A stretch of DNA of 64,000 nt from Dicyema japonicum. Taxonomy: Eukaryota; Dicyemida; Rhombozoa; Dicyemidae. This document shows, piece after piece, positions 12,290 to 22,009 of this stretch. The position numbers were made by a program, and so were the translations under genes. The stretch lies in the NCBI GenBank assembly GCA_011109175.1, contig RDEW01000006.1, forward strand, positions 252,920 to 316,919, given 5' to 3'. The notes beneath the pieces are model-generated. The model was not told the DNA's origin, made no database searches, and saw only the letters and a program-made list of their open reading frames with translations. Position 1 is the first letter of the stretch, and each line of letters begins with the position of its first letter.

Positions 12290-12445
12290 ATCAATGCAAA
12301 ACCATCTGTGTGGATTGCCTCTCTCCTTCCAACCTTGTTATGACAACAACTAACCCAGTCTCTGCTTTGGAGAAGGCTGAGACCCTAAAGGTGAAAAAAT
12401 ACGTATGTCTCGGTGGAAAATTCATTTTTGACCAGTAGCTGTCAT
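12290..12445 (+). pseudogene. RLE-B endonuclease fragment (B5)
   Basis: A single frame reads CVDCLSPSNLVMTT...AEKA-like, then LKVKKYVCLGGKF and a degraded FTPVAV, matching the B3 segment from CIDTFSSTN to RYRFTPVA at 37.90-38.04 kb. About 45 codons remain. Both ends are truncated and nothing else from the element lies beside it. Confidence 0.65.
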
Positions 12446-12869
12446 TATTCTGATAGACAGAATTAGATCGCTCAACGCGAATAAGAAAAAGTGATAAGGA
12501 GTTAAAAAAATATATGATAAATTCAAGCTAATTATACCGCAAAATCGATTGTTACAATTAATATAAAGATTGCTCTATTTCGATGTATTGACCTAATTGA
12601 TTTTAAAAAGAGATCTTGAAAGGCCCTATGACTTTACTCGTCTCGGCGACAACGGTCTACTGATTAAATCTGATCAGAGGCGGTCGTATTTGGTTATTTA
12701 AAGTTCTCGAATTCTAGCGATGTCTCCTAAGCATTCAAGGGGGAATCTCATAATTTTGAATACAAAAAGGTGTATGCAGATGCCACATTGCGAATCATAT
12801 TTTCCAGAGAGAATAGAAAAACTGTGATCCTGTCTCCGGGTATCCCATAATCACGATATCAGAAATAGA

Positions 12870-12963
12870 GTTGAAAATGCAGAATACCTTGACTACTCAA
12901 GAGAGAGAAAAAAAAAGTTGAAAATGCAGAATACCTTGACTACTTAAGAGAGAGAAAAAAAAG
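12870..12963. repeat. 47-bp tandem duplication
   Basis: The unit starting GTTGAAAATGCAGAATACCT occurs at 12870-12916 and again at 12917-12963. The only clear difference is CTACTC versus CTACTT, plus small changes in the A-run. It is non-coding and lies between LAMP-like copies C and B. Confidence 0.85.
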
Positions 12964-13054
12964 AGCTACTTGAAAGAGGATTATTTACGAAATTATTATT
13001 AAAGTAATTGGGAGTAATTAAAATAAAAAAAACAACGAGAAAAATTAATAACAG

Positions 13055-13542
13055 TTAAACAACAAGAATATATTTCATTAGTCTTATCATATTTCGGCAT
13101 TTAATAACAAATGTGATGAATCAAATGATTATAAGTGTTATAAAAGAAAACATAATTCCTATAATTAGAAAATTTTTTGAATCAATAGAATTTTCATTTT
13201 TTCTATAAGTTACTTTTTCAAAACACTGCGACTCTAAAATTCAGGAAAAATCATACCTTTTCCAGTAAAACTGAATTTAGAATCATCCCGAAGAATTTGT
13301 ACCTTAAATGGTGAAAACTGAGCATACATGTCATCAGAAAATTTAGTGAGAGACAATTCGAATTTACAAGAATTTCCAACATCAATCAATTTGGAATTAT
13401 TAGATCTCCAAGATCCATTATAGATTTTATCGATGATTAACTGAATTTTAGACATAATATTTATCTTGAGACAAAATAAATGTAAAAAGTATTTCATAAG
13501 ATCTCCTCCCCTTAAGAGATAACTCAACACTATTGTTATCAA
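13055..13542 (-). pseudogene. LAMP-like membrane protein, copy B (23-nt intron, in-frame TGA)
   Basis: Exon 1 is 13542-13257, the intron is 13256-13234 (GTATGATT...TTTTAG, 23 nt, phase 1) and exon 2 is 13233-13055. The joined length is 465 nt, in frame. Features: VGNSCKFEL, then a strand SPFKVQILRDDSKFSFTGK, then ESQCFEK straight after the splice site, then a hydrophobic span IGIMFSFITLIII. This follows the same plan as copy C. A TGA at 13123-13121 interrupts the membrane span, after which the frame stays open (FITFVIKCRNM) to TAA at 13057-13055. If TGA stops, the protein lacks most of its anchor. The upstream start is uncertain; MKYFLHLFCLK could be a weak signal sequence. Confidence 0.5.
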
Positions 13543-13631
13543 AATTAATCTTCGTTTCCAAATAGTCGAAAAAAACTTTTAAATCATTAATCTAATATTA
13601 TAATATACAATTTACTATTTTAACATTACGA

Positions 13632-14168
13632 TTATGAAAAAAATGTGATTTTAAAATGCCCACTTAATATAGCTTTCAATCGATTTTTCTCAATATAATA
13701 CCAATTTCTAACATTTGGATTGTTAGATGGATTACAGTCATGTGCTGAATAAAATTATATAAAACCTTTTCCAATAATATCTGAATATGATTGATCAGTG
13801 TAAAATTCTATCTCCAAAGAATATAATGTGAGAGTATTACCATTCTCAAAATTTACGGATGTATATCCGCATCTGTAATAATCTCCTTGTTTAATATTCG
13901 GAAGATATGTTGTATTTGTATAGGTTTCATTATCTTTATAAGTTAACTGTTATATACTAGATTTTAATTCTATTTTTATTGAGATGTTGTAAAATTCGTC
14001 TGAGAAATCAATAATATAGGTTTCATTATCTTTATGAGTTAACTGTTTTATACTAGATTTTAATTCTATTTTTATTGAGATGTTGTAAAATTCGTCTGAG
14101 AAATCAATAAAAAATTGGTAGATCAAGTTATTCATTTTGATTGTATACGGCATTTCACTAAAAAACAC
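13632..14168 (-). pseudogene. LAMP-like gene copy A, disrupted (21-nt intron, 96-bp internal duplication)
   Basis: Exonic frame 14168-13766, a 21-nt intron at 13765-13745 (GTTTTATATA...TTCAG) at the same phase-1 position as copies B and C, then 13744-13632. It carries QGDYYRCGYTS, a strand LTLYSLEIEFYTD and, after splicing, GKAHDCNPS, i.e. the same pair of Cys blocks. A 96-bp in-frame tandem duplication (about 13921-14016 and 14017-14112) repeats DFSDEFYNISIKIELKSSI. In the 3' unit a Lys codon has become TAA (13952-13950). A hydrophobic start MLWLLFLHSITNF at 14324-14286 could be its signal-peptide exon, but I could not find a splice linking it. It is probably a pseudogene. Confidence 0.5.
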
Positions 14169-14399
14169 GAGGGAAATCGGGTTAATTAAATTATCGTTTG
14201 TCTACCATTATTATTTATAAAATACATTTGTAACTGTACTTTTCAATAAACTTTTAAAATTTACTGACATTAGATGTTCAAAGTCGAAATTCGTGATTGA
14301 GTGCAAAAACAATAACCATAACATAAATATGTAAAATGAACACGTCGATGTGTATAATTTAGGTCACTTGTTATATATATTTATTCAATAACCCTGAAA

Positions 14400-14545
14400 A
14401 GGGAACACCAAAAAAGAAAGAGTAAACCAACTAATTAAGTGATCCCGGTACGCCTCAACAAGATCGAAAGGTTTTTCCTGTGTTCCTCCAGAGTACCCAC
14501 GGCTTTTTTCAATAGACGACGATCATCTTTCATTAGAGTTGAATT
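14400..14545 (-). pseudogene. Jockey-like LINE, 3' terminus
   Basis: On the minus strand a frame reads LLKKAVGTLEEHRKN...LLRRTGIT and ends at a stop. It is followed by a TTAGTTGGTTTACTC-type 3' UTR. The same C-terminus and tail occur on the + strand at 34740-34870. Together they define the 3' end of one LINE family; the rest of the ORF is not attached here. Confidence 0.65.
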
Positions 14546-14689
14546 ACTTGTTATATTTATTAATTTATTTTTAATAATTAAAAAAATGATATTTATATTT
14601 ATTTTATAATTATAATAATCTATTTTCATTAATTCAGTAATCAAAAAGTCGTATTCCATGATGCACTCTCTATAGCGTCATTTACAATA

Positions 14690-14905
14690 AAGCCACGTGG
14701 TGCCATGTGATGCTATTTGCTAATTGGTTAAAAATTTATTTTCCTTCTGATAACTTCATTGGATCCACCTTACCAAAGAGACGCCGAATGCTTGGCCGTC
14801 ATTCACAAATCTCTTACTATTCTTTCCCTTGCAGATAATTTCGTTACCTCGAGACGACTTTTAGAATTGCTGAAACGAGAATCAATAAGTGATTCTAGAC
14901 TGGGT
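14690..14905 (+). repeat. Repeat F, copy 1
   Basis: It begins CGTGGTGCCATGTGATGC and continues through TTCATTGGATCCACCTTAC to a CGTTACCTCGAGACGA block. It aligns with copies at 45966-46195, 49620-49815 and 61022-61240 (+) and about 20825-20635 (-). The copies are about 200 bp, diverged and without a conserved ORF. It ends near ATAAGTGATTCTAG, where better copies carry a tail similar to LINE 3' ends. Confidence 0.65.
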
Positions 14906-15660
14906 AACTTGTTTAATTTGTATATTCAAGGATTTCATTTTTTGGAAATCGTCATTTGATAATTTCTTTTGCTTCTTTAATTTATTTCTTTCTCTGATAA
15001 GTGTTTTTGTGTGCATATTATAATAGGTATTCCTTGTTCGATGGCATCCCATTGGAATAAATAGTTTTCTTGCTTTGAGTATAATGTCCGTGAAAGTTTT
15101 GATTATGTGGTCTATTGATGAGAATACCAATGTGTAAAATACTTCTATATTGGTGTCGATGTAATTAATTAGAGAATTTGGACCAAACTGCGCTTTCAAA
15201 ATTTAAAAAAGTGGAATTCTGTCTGATAAATTTATTTGCAGTGTTGATTTTCATCATAATAGGGTTGTGATCACTTTTTAGTTCATATTTTACAGTCCAG
15301 TTGATGAGGGGTAACATTGATGGGGAACTTAAGGAGAGGTCATGGGATGTAGGTTTGTCTCCTTTTCGAGTAGGTGTTCTTGTATTGTTTATGGTGTTAT
15401 TCAATATACAAAATTGTCCCAAGTTTCTGGCCAGTAGGTTTCCTCTACTGTCTGGTTTCTGGCCTTCATACCATAATTGATGTTTGGCATTGATGTCACC
15501 GTATTACGTTTGAGGTTTGAGAAAATCTGTAGGTTAGGGTACCCACTTGGACAGGATGTAGTAGGAAGAATATATACATTGACAATATTTATAGTTTTCC
15601 TAGGAATTCTAACATTTACAGAAGCTGAGAGTAAACAGGAAGATTCTAAAAGATTTCAAG
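14880..15660 (-). pseudogene. Jockey-like LINE, APE endonuclease and linker relic
   Basis: Read on the minus strand, GDINAKHQLWYE at about 15505-15465 matches the GDFNAKH motif. It is followed by DSRGNLLARNLGQFCILNN, PTRKGDKPTSHDLSL and the catalytic SDHNPI at about 15265. A basic linker (RERNKLKKQKK) follows to 14882. These are ordered C-terminal motifs of the AP-like endonuclease. The N-terminal half is weak and in other frames, and the RT is not attached. It lies head-to-head with RLE-B copy B2. Confidence 0.8.
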
Positions 15661-15664
15661 AGTG

Positions 15665-17260
15665 AGTGAACCGATAACTGATTGAAGGGGACGTTCGTGC
15701 AGCTGTTTGAGTAGTGTCTTCTGACGATTCACTATCGAAGCCGTGTAGTTTTGGAGTTACTGAGAAGGAAACACCAAGCTTCACAACCGAACCAGCAGAA
15801 ATTGACAATACCAGAAGACCTCCCGGCATTTACTTTTACGGATTTTGAAGTAGAGCTGGAATAATGTCTTTTGCTCCCAGTAGTTGCGGAGGTCTGGACG
15901 AACTGCGGCCAAGCCATGTAAAGGACTTAACATCCGAAGCTACTGCTGAAGCTGGCCGTGTTTTGTCAACGTCTATCACCTTGACGTTCACTCGAATAGT
16001 TAATGGTGATACTTCAAAATTTGCTTGAGATATTATTTTTGTGGACATCTATTGGTATTCCGAAAAGGAGATGGAGGTGTCCGCCCAATTGCGATCAGTA
16101 CATACTTTCGAAGGCTTGCTGCCTGGACACTCTCCCACAATATTGCTGAAGAGGCTCTTCCCGACTCAACTTGGGGTGGAGTGATCGGTTGCAGTCCACT
16201 CCGTGAGGAGTTACTTCTACAACAATCATTCAAATGCCTTCAACTCGGTGAGGAGAGACTGTATTTTGAAAACCTGTTGAAAGAGAGCTTCAGAGATTGG
16301 CCGACTAGTACACTTCGTATGGTACGGAGTCAGCCTTAGTTTACGGAACGATATCGTTTATTCACCCAGAGGCGTTCAGCAGGAAGAGCCTCTATGGCCT
16401 ACTTTTCATTCCTTGCGAGCTGCATCACATGGCCCAAAAAGTTTTAAGTTACTAACCGGATATACATTGGACTTGGATCTTGATAGAGTTAGTAAGTTGA
16501 GTGGAGAGTTAGTCTTATAATTCTCGTCGAACTTTGCTTACTAGAAAAGTTGAAACTCGAGGCCGCGGAGACATGCGCCAGCCAACACCGACTAGCAAAC
16601 ATTAAGTCGGCCGCACATCGCGGAAATGTAGTCTGGTTCGAGCCCCAACCGTGCCCACATCTGGGACCCTCCTTGACGAAAACAGCCTGAGGATCGGGGT
16701 GGCACTGCGCCTATGAGTAAACATATGTCGGAGAACAAAATGCCGTTGCGGCTGGGACATTGATGCGAAAAACTTACATCCACTCACTTGCCGACTAAGT
16801 GCTCGCAGCATTCAATGACATCCTTTCTCGAGCACTCAAAGCCTTGGGATTACAGATCCAATTGGAACCTTTGGTGTTAGACAGAGGCGAAGGAAGAGGC
16901 CGAATGACATGACGTTATTCCCATACTCCCACGGAAAATCACTCGTCTATGACGCAACGTGTGTGGAAACTTTTTCAGGGTTCAGATCGCTGACGGCGAC
17001 GCACTCTCTTGGAGACGTAGCCGACCAGGCAGAGTTCAAGATTATCCGTAAATACACATCCCTCGGAGAGCGATACCATTTCACTCCCATTGCTGTGGAG
17101 ACAATTGGAAACGTGGAAGGATGCTTTTCTCTCCAGCATTGGAAGCAAACTCGCCTCAAAAATATGAGCCACGGGAGAAGCTCTAGTTGAAGCAGAGGCT
17201 CGAAATTGTGATTATCAGATGCAACGCCTTCGCCATTCTGTCGTCCGAGTTATTTATAAT
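15665..17260 (+). pseudogene. RLE-B LINE copy B2, highly degraded
   Basis: It contains a pre-RT segment not present in B1 or B3: LIEGDVRAAV...SDDSLSKP (15680-15735) and FAPSSCGGLDELRPSHVKDL (15860-15930). Next come RT fingers (GGVRPIAISTYFRRL near 16070-16115), motif B as GVQQEEPL (16372-16396), LLDENSLRIGVALRL (16668-16712), the zinc knuckle CRCGWDIDAKNLHPLTCR (16744-16795) and endonuclease residues from RPNDMTLFPYSHGKSLVYDATC to FTPIAVETIG (16900-17110). Many stops and frameshifts, and most of the palm between motifs A and C is missing. It is useful for reconstructing domain order in this family. Confidence 0.8.
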
Positions 17261-17799
17261 TTTAAAAATAAATTCTTTCTTAATTATATTAATCAAAATT
17301 TATTTTTTTAAATAATCAACCACCAAGTATATTATACACGTTATCATCGCCTCTTGTGGTCGTTTGTTGTAGCTTTTCATTTACTGTATTTATTATTATT
17401 TCTTCATTATTGAAAATGCAATATGTTTCAAACTTTTATATAGTAGATCTTTGATTCATCAATTCTTTATGTGCTTTGAATTATGAAGAAATTTTACTAA
17501 TGACGACTTTATTGTTTGTCTAATAAGTCAATGTTGTCGGATAACAGCATCTTCTTTTTGGAGATTGTCATTAATTTCATGTTTCAAAATTACCTGTGTT
17601 CTATATCTTCCACACCTAAAATTTCTTGTTTTTTCATTTGTTCTTCTGCCTGGATAAATTTTTTGTAAACGATTCTATATTTTTACTATTATCATTCGGT
17701 GGAAGATTAATATTTCATGATATTCATTTCTCATTGGAAAGCCAATAAACCCTCCTAATCAAGTACAAACATACTTCATGTCCTTTTGGGTAAAGATGA

Positions 17800-18275
17800 A
17801 CAAAATTCTTCGGAATTATAATCTTGTTGGGTTAGATTTATCCTTTCAATTATTGGTACTATCAAATCAACTCTCGCTGCTTCAAAACAATTCCACAATT
17901 CATGGGCAAAACGTGGACAACGACAAACTTGGCGGCTATCGAAACGTCATATCCAAATATTTCTACATAATCCAGTACAGATTGGGCTTTTTCATGGAAA
18001 CTATTGTAATCGCACAAATGTTCAAAATAATAACAACATGTAATGTTGGGACAAATGCAAGCGTCGCAATCATGCGCAGTTTTAAAGCAAATTGTGAATC
18101 TCTCAGATATAATAATTGTAATCCCTGTTATTGGATCCATTTAAATATGGATTGGGACAAAGGAAAGAAACAGCTCTTCGTAGTAGCATCAGAAAATATT
18201 AGATCCATTTATAGCTGCTTTTTCGAATCAGTGATAATTGTCCTCAGTGATAACGATGGCCCCAATGATTTTGAA
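17800..18275 (-). pseudogene. MULE transposase relic
   Basis: On the minus strand one frame gives SQSIFKWIQ, LLYLRDSQFALKLRMIATLAFVPTL (18190-18060), typical of the H-x-C-then-ALAFVP region after the MULE transposase core. Another frame gives LDYVEIFGYDVS and a third RFAHELWNCFEAARVDLI (17910-17860), corresponding to the YFE-tyiG and FPxxLWN segments. The order is right but the pieces lie in three frames. The DDE catalytic part and terminal inverted repeats are not identifiable. A 166-codon + strand frame over the same bases is taken as a shadow. Confidence 0.6.
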
Positions 18276-18335
18276 TAAAACTTTTTTATAGCTTTTTTCC
18301 CGTTCTGTTAATATTAAAATGTAAGTGGTAATACA

Positions 18336-19265
18336 TCATTTCTCTAGTCCATGAATCGTATATAATTGGTTAAACAATATGGGAGAGATTAAAAGTACCA
18401 TCGCATACCAAAAGTTTGTAGTGGAGAGCAAATTATTATTTTTTCTCGTTGTAAAAATTATTGTTCTGTCAAAAGTATCTTTATTAAATGTCACAGTCCA
18501 TACATGCGAGGCGCCGTATATGCGAGTTTCGGGAATATGAATTGGAGAGGGTGATGTATACCCTTCTAATAAGAAACGTCGTGGCTGTGGATTTTTAAGA
18601 GTTGCACTGCTTGCACAAGGTAGCAAATCCCTTCCATTTTGTCTGATGAAGTCTTCAAGTAATGAGGGTATTAGTTTTTCTAGTTTTTCGAGATTACAAA
18701 TAGTAGTGGCTTTTAAGGCCTGAATGTTCCGGATTCCTTGTTTGTTCATCCAGGACAGATTGATTCCCCATGACGTGCAGGCATAGCTGACAGAAGGCTC
18801 AATGAATTGTTTGAACAACAATTTCAAAGCTACGAAAGAGGTTTTAATGCCACCGAAAATAGTTTTGAATATCCCTAGTTTTCTTGAGCAGCTTCCAGAG
18901 ACAGCGTCGACGTGAAGTGAAAAAGACATGTGTGTGTCGAAAGTGATCCCAAAGATTTTCAGTTTCTTCGTGAAAGGTATTTTTGTCTGGTTGATAAATA
19001 TATCCACTGTCATTTGTTCAAGTCGTTTGTCTGAGGTAAATAAAAACGAAGAAGTCTTTGGGATATCTTGATCGCGGGATCTGATTAATAGGTCATCAGC
19101 ATAAGATAAGAGGAAATCGTATTTATTATCGGATTGTGGAAAATCCGAAATGTATAAATTAAATAAGGCGGGTTATAAAAGGGGACCTTGTGGGAGACCA
19201 TTGAGTAGTAATCTTGAAATTGCTTTGGTTTCCATATCTTTGGCGCCATAATGAAGTGGTCAGAT
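18336..19265 (-). pseudogene. Jockey-like LINE, RT palm and C-terminal relic
   Basis: Minus-strand reading starts with NGLPQGPLL and PALFNLYISDFPQ (motif B region, about 19215-19145), then LSYADDLLI (catalytic motif C, near 19110-19080). The thumb follows, with IPFTKKLKIFGITFDTHMSF and FIEPSVSYACTSWGINLSW, and a degenerate C-terminal region to 18336. One TAA interrupts motif B; 225 codons from 19013 to 18336 are open. The endonuclease and fingers are absent. It probably belongs to the same clade as 14880-15660 but does not join it. Confidence 0.8.
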
Positions 19266-19522
19266 TTTTACACCTACTTCTCTGTCGTCAATATTGAATA
19301 AGAAAAACTATTCCGCAATTTACTGGATGTGGTTATTTACTCATATATTTTAGGCAAACAATGTGTAAATTTAACAATCTTGAATAAGAATCATCTAACT
19401 GTCATGAAAAAGAATCATCTAATAGTTAAGAATTTCAGCAATTAAAAACTCCGAAGAACGGAAACAAAAAATTAGACAAACATAATTAAACCAAATTGGT
19501 TTAACATTTAGCTTTAACAATT

Positions 19523-20130
19523 TTATAACAAGGAAAATAAAAGGGGAGTCGATCCAGCAGACCGGACTTGTTCAGCTATTTTTAGCATAGAGTCTGGGAT
19601 CTGATTCTGGTGTGTCTCAAAAATGGCAAAAAGATAAAACTTTTTTCAATGTCCTGTCAATAAGACCAAATAATCTACGGATTTTTCGCTCATTCTTTTA
19701 AAGAAAAGGACAAATAGAAAGAGTCTAATAAGCTTAGCCATGACAAAAACTAAGAAATTTCGTGTAGGGAAATACAGGCAAACCAATTTAACAATATTAG
19801 CTGTAGGGAGTGGGGGTATGTCACCTTCTGGAGACTCAATGGTTTGATAGATAAAGTCATTCTTCTTCTTTGACTTTGTAAGAAATTCGTTGTATAAATT
19901 CCCATCCAAAAACTTTGTCTGGCTGCTTAGTTTGGCAACAATCTGATTTTAGTAAACTTTTTATCCTTAATCTGGCGCTCTAAGACCATAGTGGCCACTA
20001 GTCTCATCCGTAAATGACTTGAAGTAGTGTGTCTGTGCTTTAGAATACATTGAACAGTTCTGAAGGAATGAAATAGATTCCTAAAGTCATAAAAACACAA
20101 CAATAGGAAATTAACTACGTTTTTGGCCAA
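19523..20130 (-). CDS. Possible host gene, unidentified, with frame breaks
   Basis: From 20130 the minus strand reads a protein-like frame ending KDKKFTKI, then continues in another frame (VAKLSSQTKFLDGNLYNEF, ESPEGDIPPLPTANIVKL). The second frame runs through TGA at 19648-19646 into KKFYLFAIFETHQNQIPD and ends at TAA 19525-19523. A 26-nt GTATTTCCC...TTCTTAG segment near 19776-19751 could be an intron. Composition is polar and mixed, unlike the flanking noise, and I see no transposon motif. I do not recognise the protein. Sequencing error, a missed short intron or pseudogenisation would all explain the breaks. Confidence 0.3.
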
Positions 20131-20629
20131 AGTTGCTCCTGAGAAAATTTGGATAGAATCTTTTTGGAGGAGTCTGAAATTTACAAAGGATTGAAACTTG
20201 TAGAAAAATTACAAATCAAAATCTACCTAAGTAGATCCCTTACCTAATATGGTGAACAAGGAAAGTGACATACCTCTTATAACCAAACTGTAGTCATTAC
20301 TGGGCGGCTTAGTTCTTCCCAACCCAACCTACAAAACATTCCCATTCTTACCCCTCGAGAAGGTAAACCGAAAACCCTTTTTCCAAGTAATTTCCAAAGG
20401 TTATTGTAAAGTGCTGATTTTTCCCAAATTGAATTATTGTTAATGGAAGTCTACTCCAATTGATGAACGTTAATATCAACTTCCTGCAGCCTTTGTGTAA
20501 ATAATCAGTTTCGAACCTGTTGTTAAAGTGTCAGGTATGATAACAAATAAAATCCGTCGTAGACATATTTTTGAATAGTCTTACATTTTCAACGCAATTC
20601 AAAGCTGAGACTTACAGTGATCGAAGAAC

Positions 20630-20830
20630 GTTGTCCGGAGAGCTGAGGTTGATTCCTGAACTCGCAGCCAGGAACGAAGTTGTTCCCAGTGGAATGAATA
20701 GTTGGATCCTTTTGAATGATGGCCAGGTAATGGTCAAATGAAGTGGATCCAATGACGATGACGCCATCAGAGAGAAGGAATAGAAATTTCAACAAATAAG
20801 CACCAAGTGGCTTGCACAATAAATAAACTC
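20630..20830 (-). repeat. Repeat F, copy 2
   Basis: On the minus strand it carries CACTTGGTGCTTATTTG, then GATGGCGTCATCGTCATTGGA, then AAAAGGATCCAACTATTC and GAACAACTTCGTTCCTGG. These correspond block for block to the 49.6- and 61.0-kb copies. A 92-codon open frame here is a by-product of the repeat. Confidence 0.55.
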
Positions 20831-20869
20831 TTCTATTAAGAACAGAGGATAAAAGTGTGTCCAGCATAG

Positions 20870-22000
20870 ATGAAAGTCGAAGATCAATCCTATATCATGC
20901 TGAACTTCAATTTGATGAAAAAAGGCTTCCGTGAAATACAATCCAGCAGTGATTGTCTTTGGAGATCTTCTTCCTCACCCAGTAAGTCAAGTTTTCTTAG
21001 ATAAGCATCCATTGGTAGTCAGGTAGTGCAGCGCAGAGACCAGATATTCGTGTCTGAGGATACAAGACCTTGCGAGTACGAACATAAATGGTGTGATAGC
21101 ATTTTCTGATCTCCATTTATTCATTAAACCGAAAAGGCCAGACTTTAAGTCTACCATAGAGCACTATCTGTGGAAATAAAAATCATTTTATCAAGATCTA
21201 ATATCTTATCTTTATAATTCGTAAAATTAAAAAAATATATTCCTTTTTTGATCCATGAAATGAAACGATAGCTACTAGAAGAAGACGAGTAGATTGAGAC
21301 AAACATGACGCTATTAAATTCTCGGAATCCTTTATTCGGTGACAAATCTTGACAATGAGGATAGCTCACAAAGGATCTAGTGTATTCAGACAGAATTCAA
21401 AGAAGGAAAAGAGAGGTTTTGTACTCCATTATGCTGCCTTCCTTTTAAATTATGGATGTGTTCACGTTGAGAACCAAAGTCCAGAACTCGTCATACGAAT
21501 AAAGAATAATTATGGAAGAGAGAAGCTGGAGAAGTTTCCGAGCTTAGTATCAATACTAAAGTAACATGAATCGCTTTATTATTAGGTTGGTGGTTGCTGC
21601 TTCTACATAGCATCTATATGCAGCAGAACATCAGGATTTGAGCCCTAATTAAAAGACCTTGGACTTGGTCCCATATCATTCTGACTAACTCAGTAATTGG
21701 AGATAAAAGATTGTGGACTACAAAAATTTGATACTCTTGAATTGACTATGAAGATGTCCGATCCTGAATCATGCAGTACATTGCTTCCGACCTTGGAATA
21801 TTGTTTTCCCCAGTAAGCCATTCTGTTGATCCATTGATATCGAAATTCGTATTTTTAAAACACTTAAATATAATGAATGAGCAATTTCTGATTAGTCTTC
21901 TCCAAATAATTCTTCTTTTGATATTCCTTTATATTGTCAGTGTTCAATTAGATAGGTCAACCACATTGTATTTAAGTGAAATAAATCTTGCGATAGTGGT
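20870..22000. other. Unassigned stretch
   Basis: Open frames of 70-83 codons occur on both strands (for example 21349-21564 and 21771-22022 on +), none recognisable. No repeat or RNA gene identified. Confidence 0.3.
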
Positions 22001-22009
22001 CATGTGTTT

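Noticed and set aside
17778-18278. 166-codon + strand open frame
   Set aside because: The minus strand of the same bases carries ordered MULE transposase blocks, so the + frame is probably a chance antisense opening.
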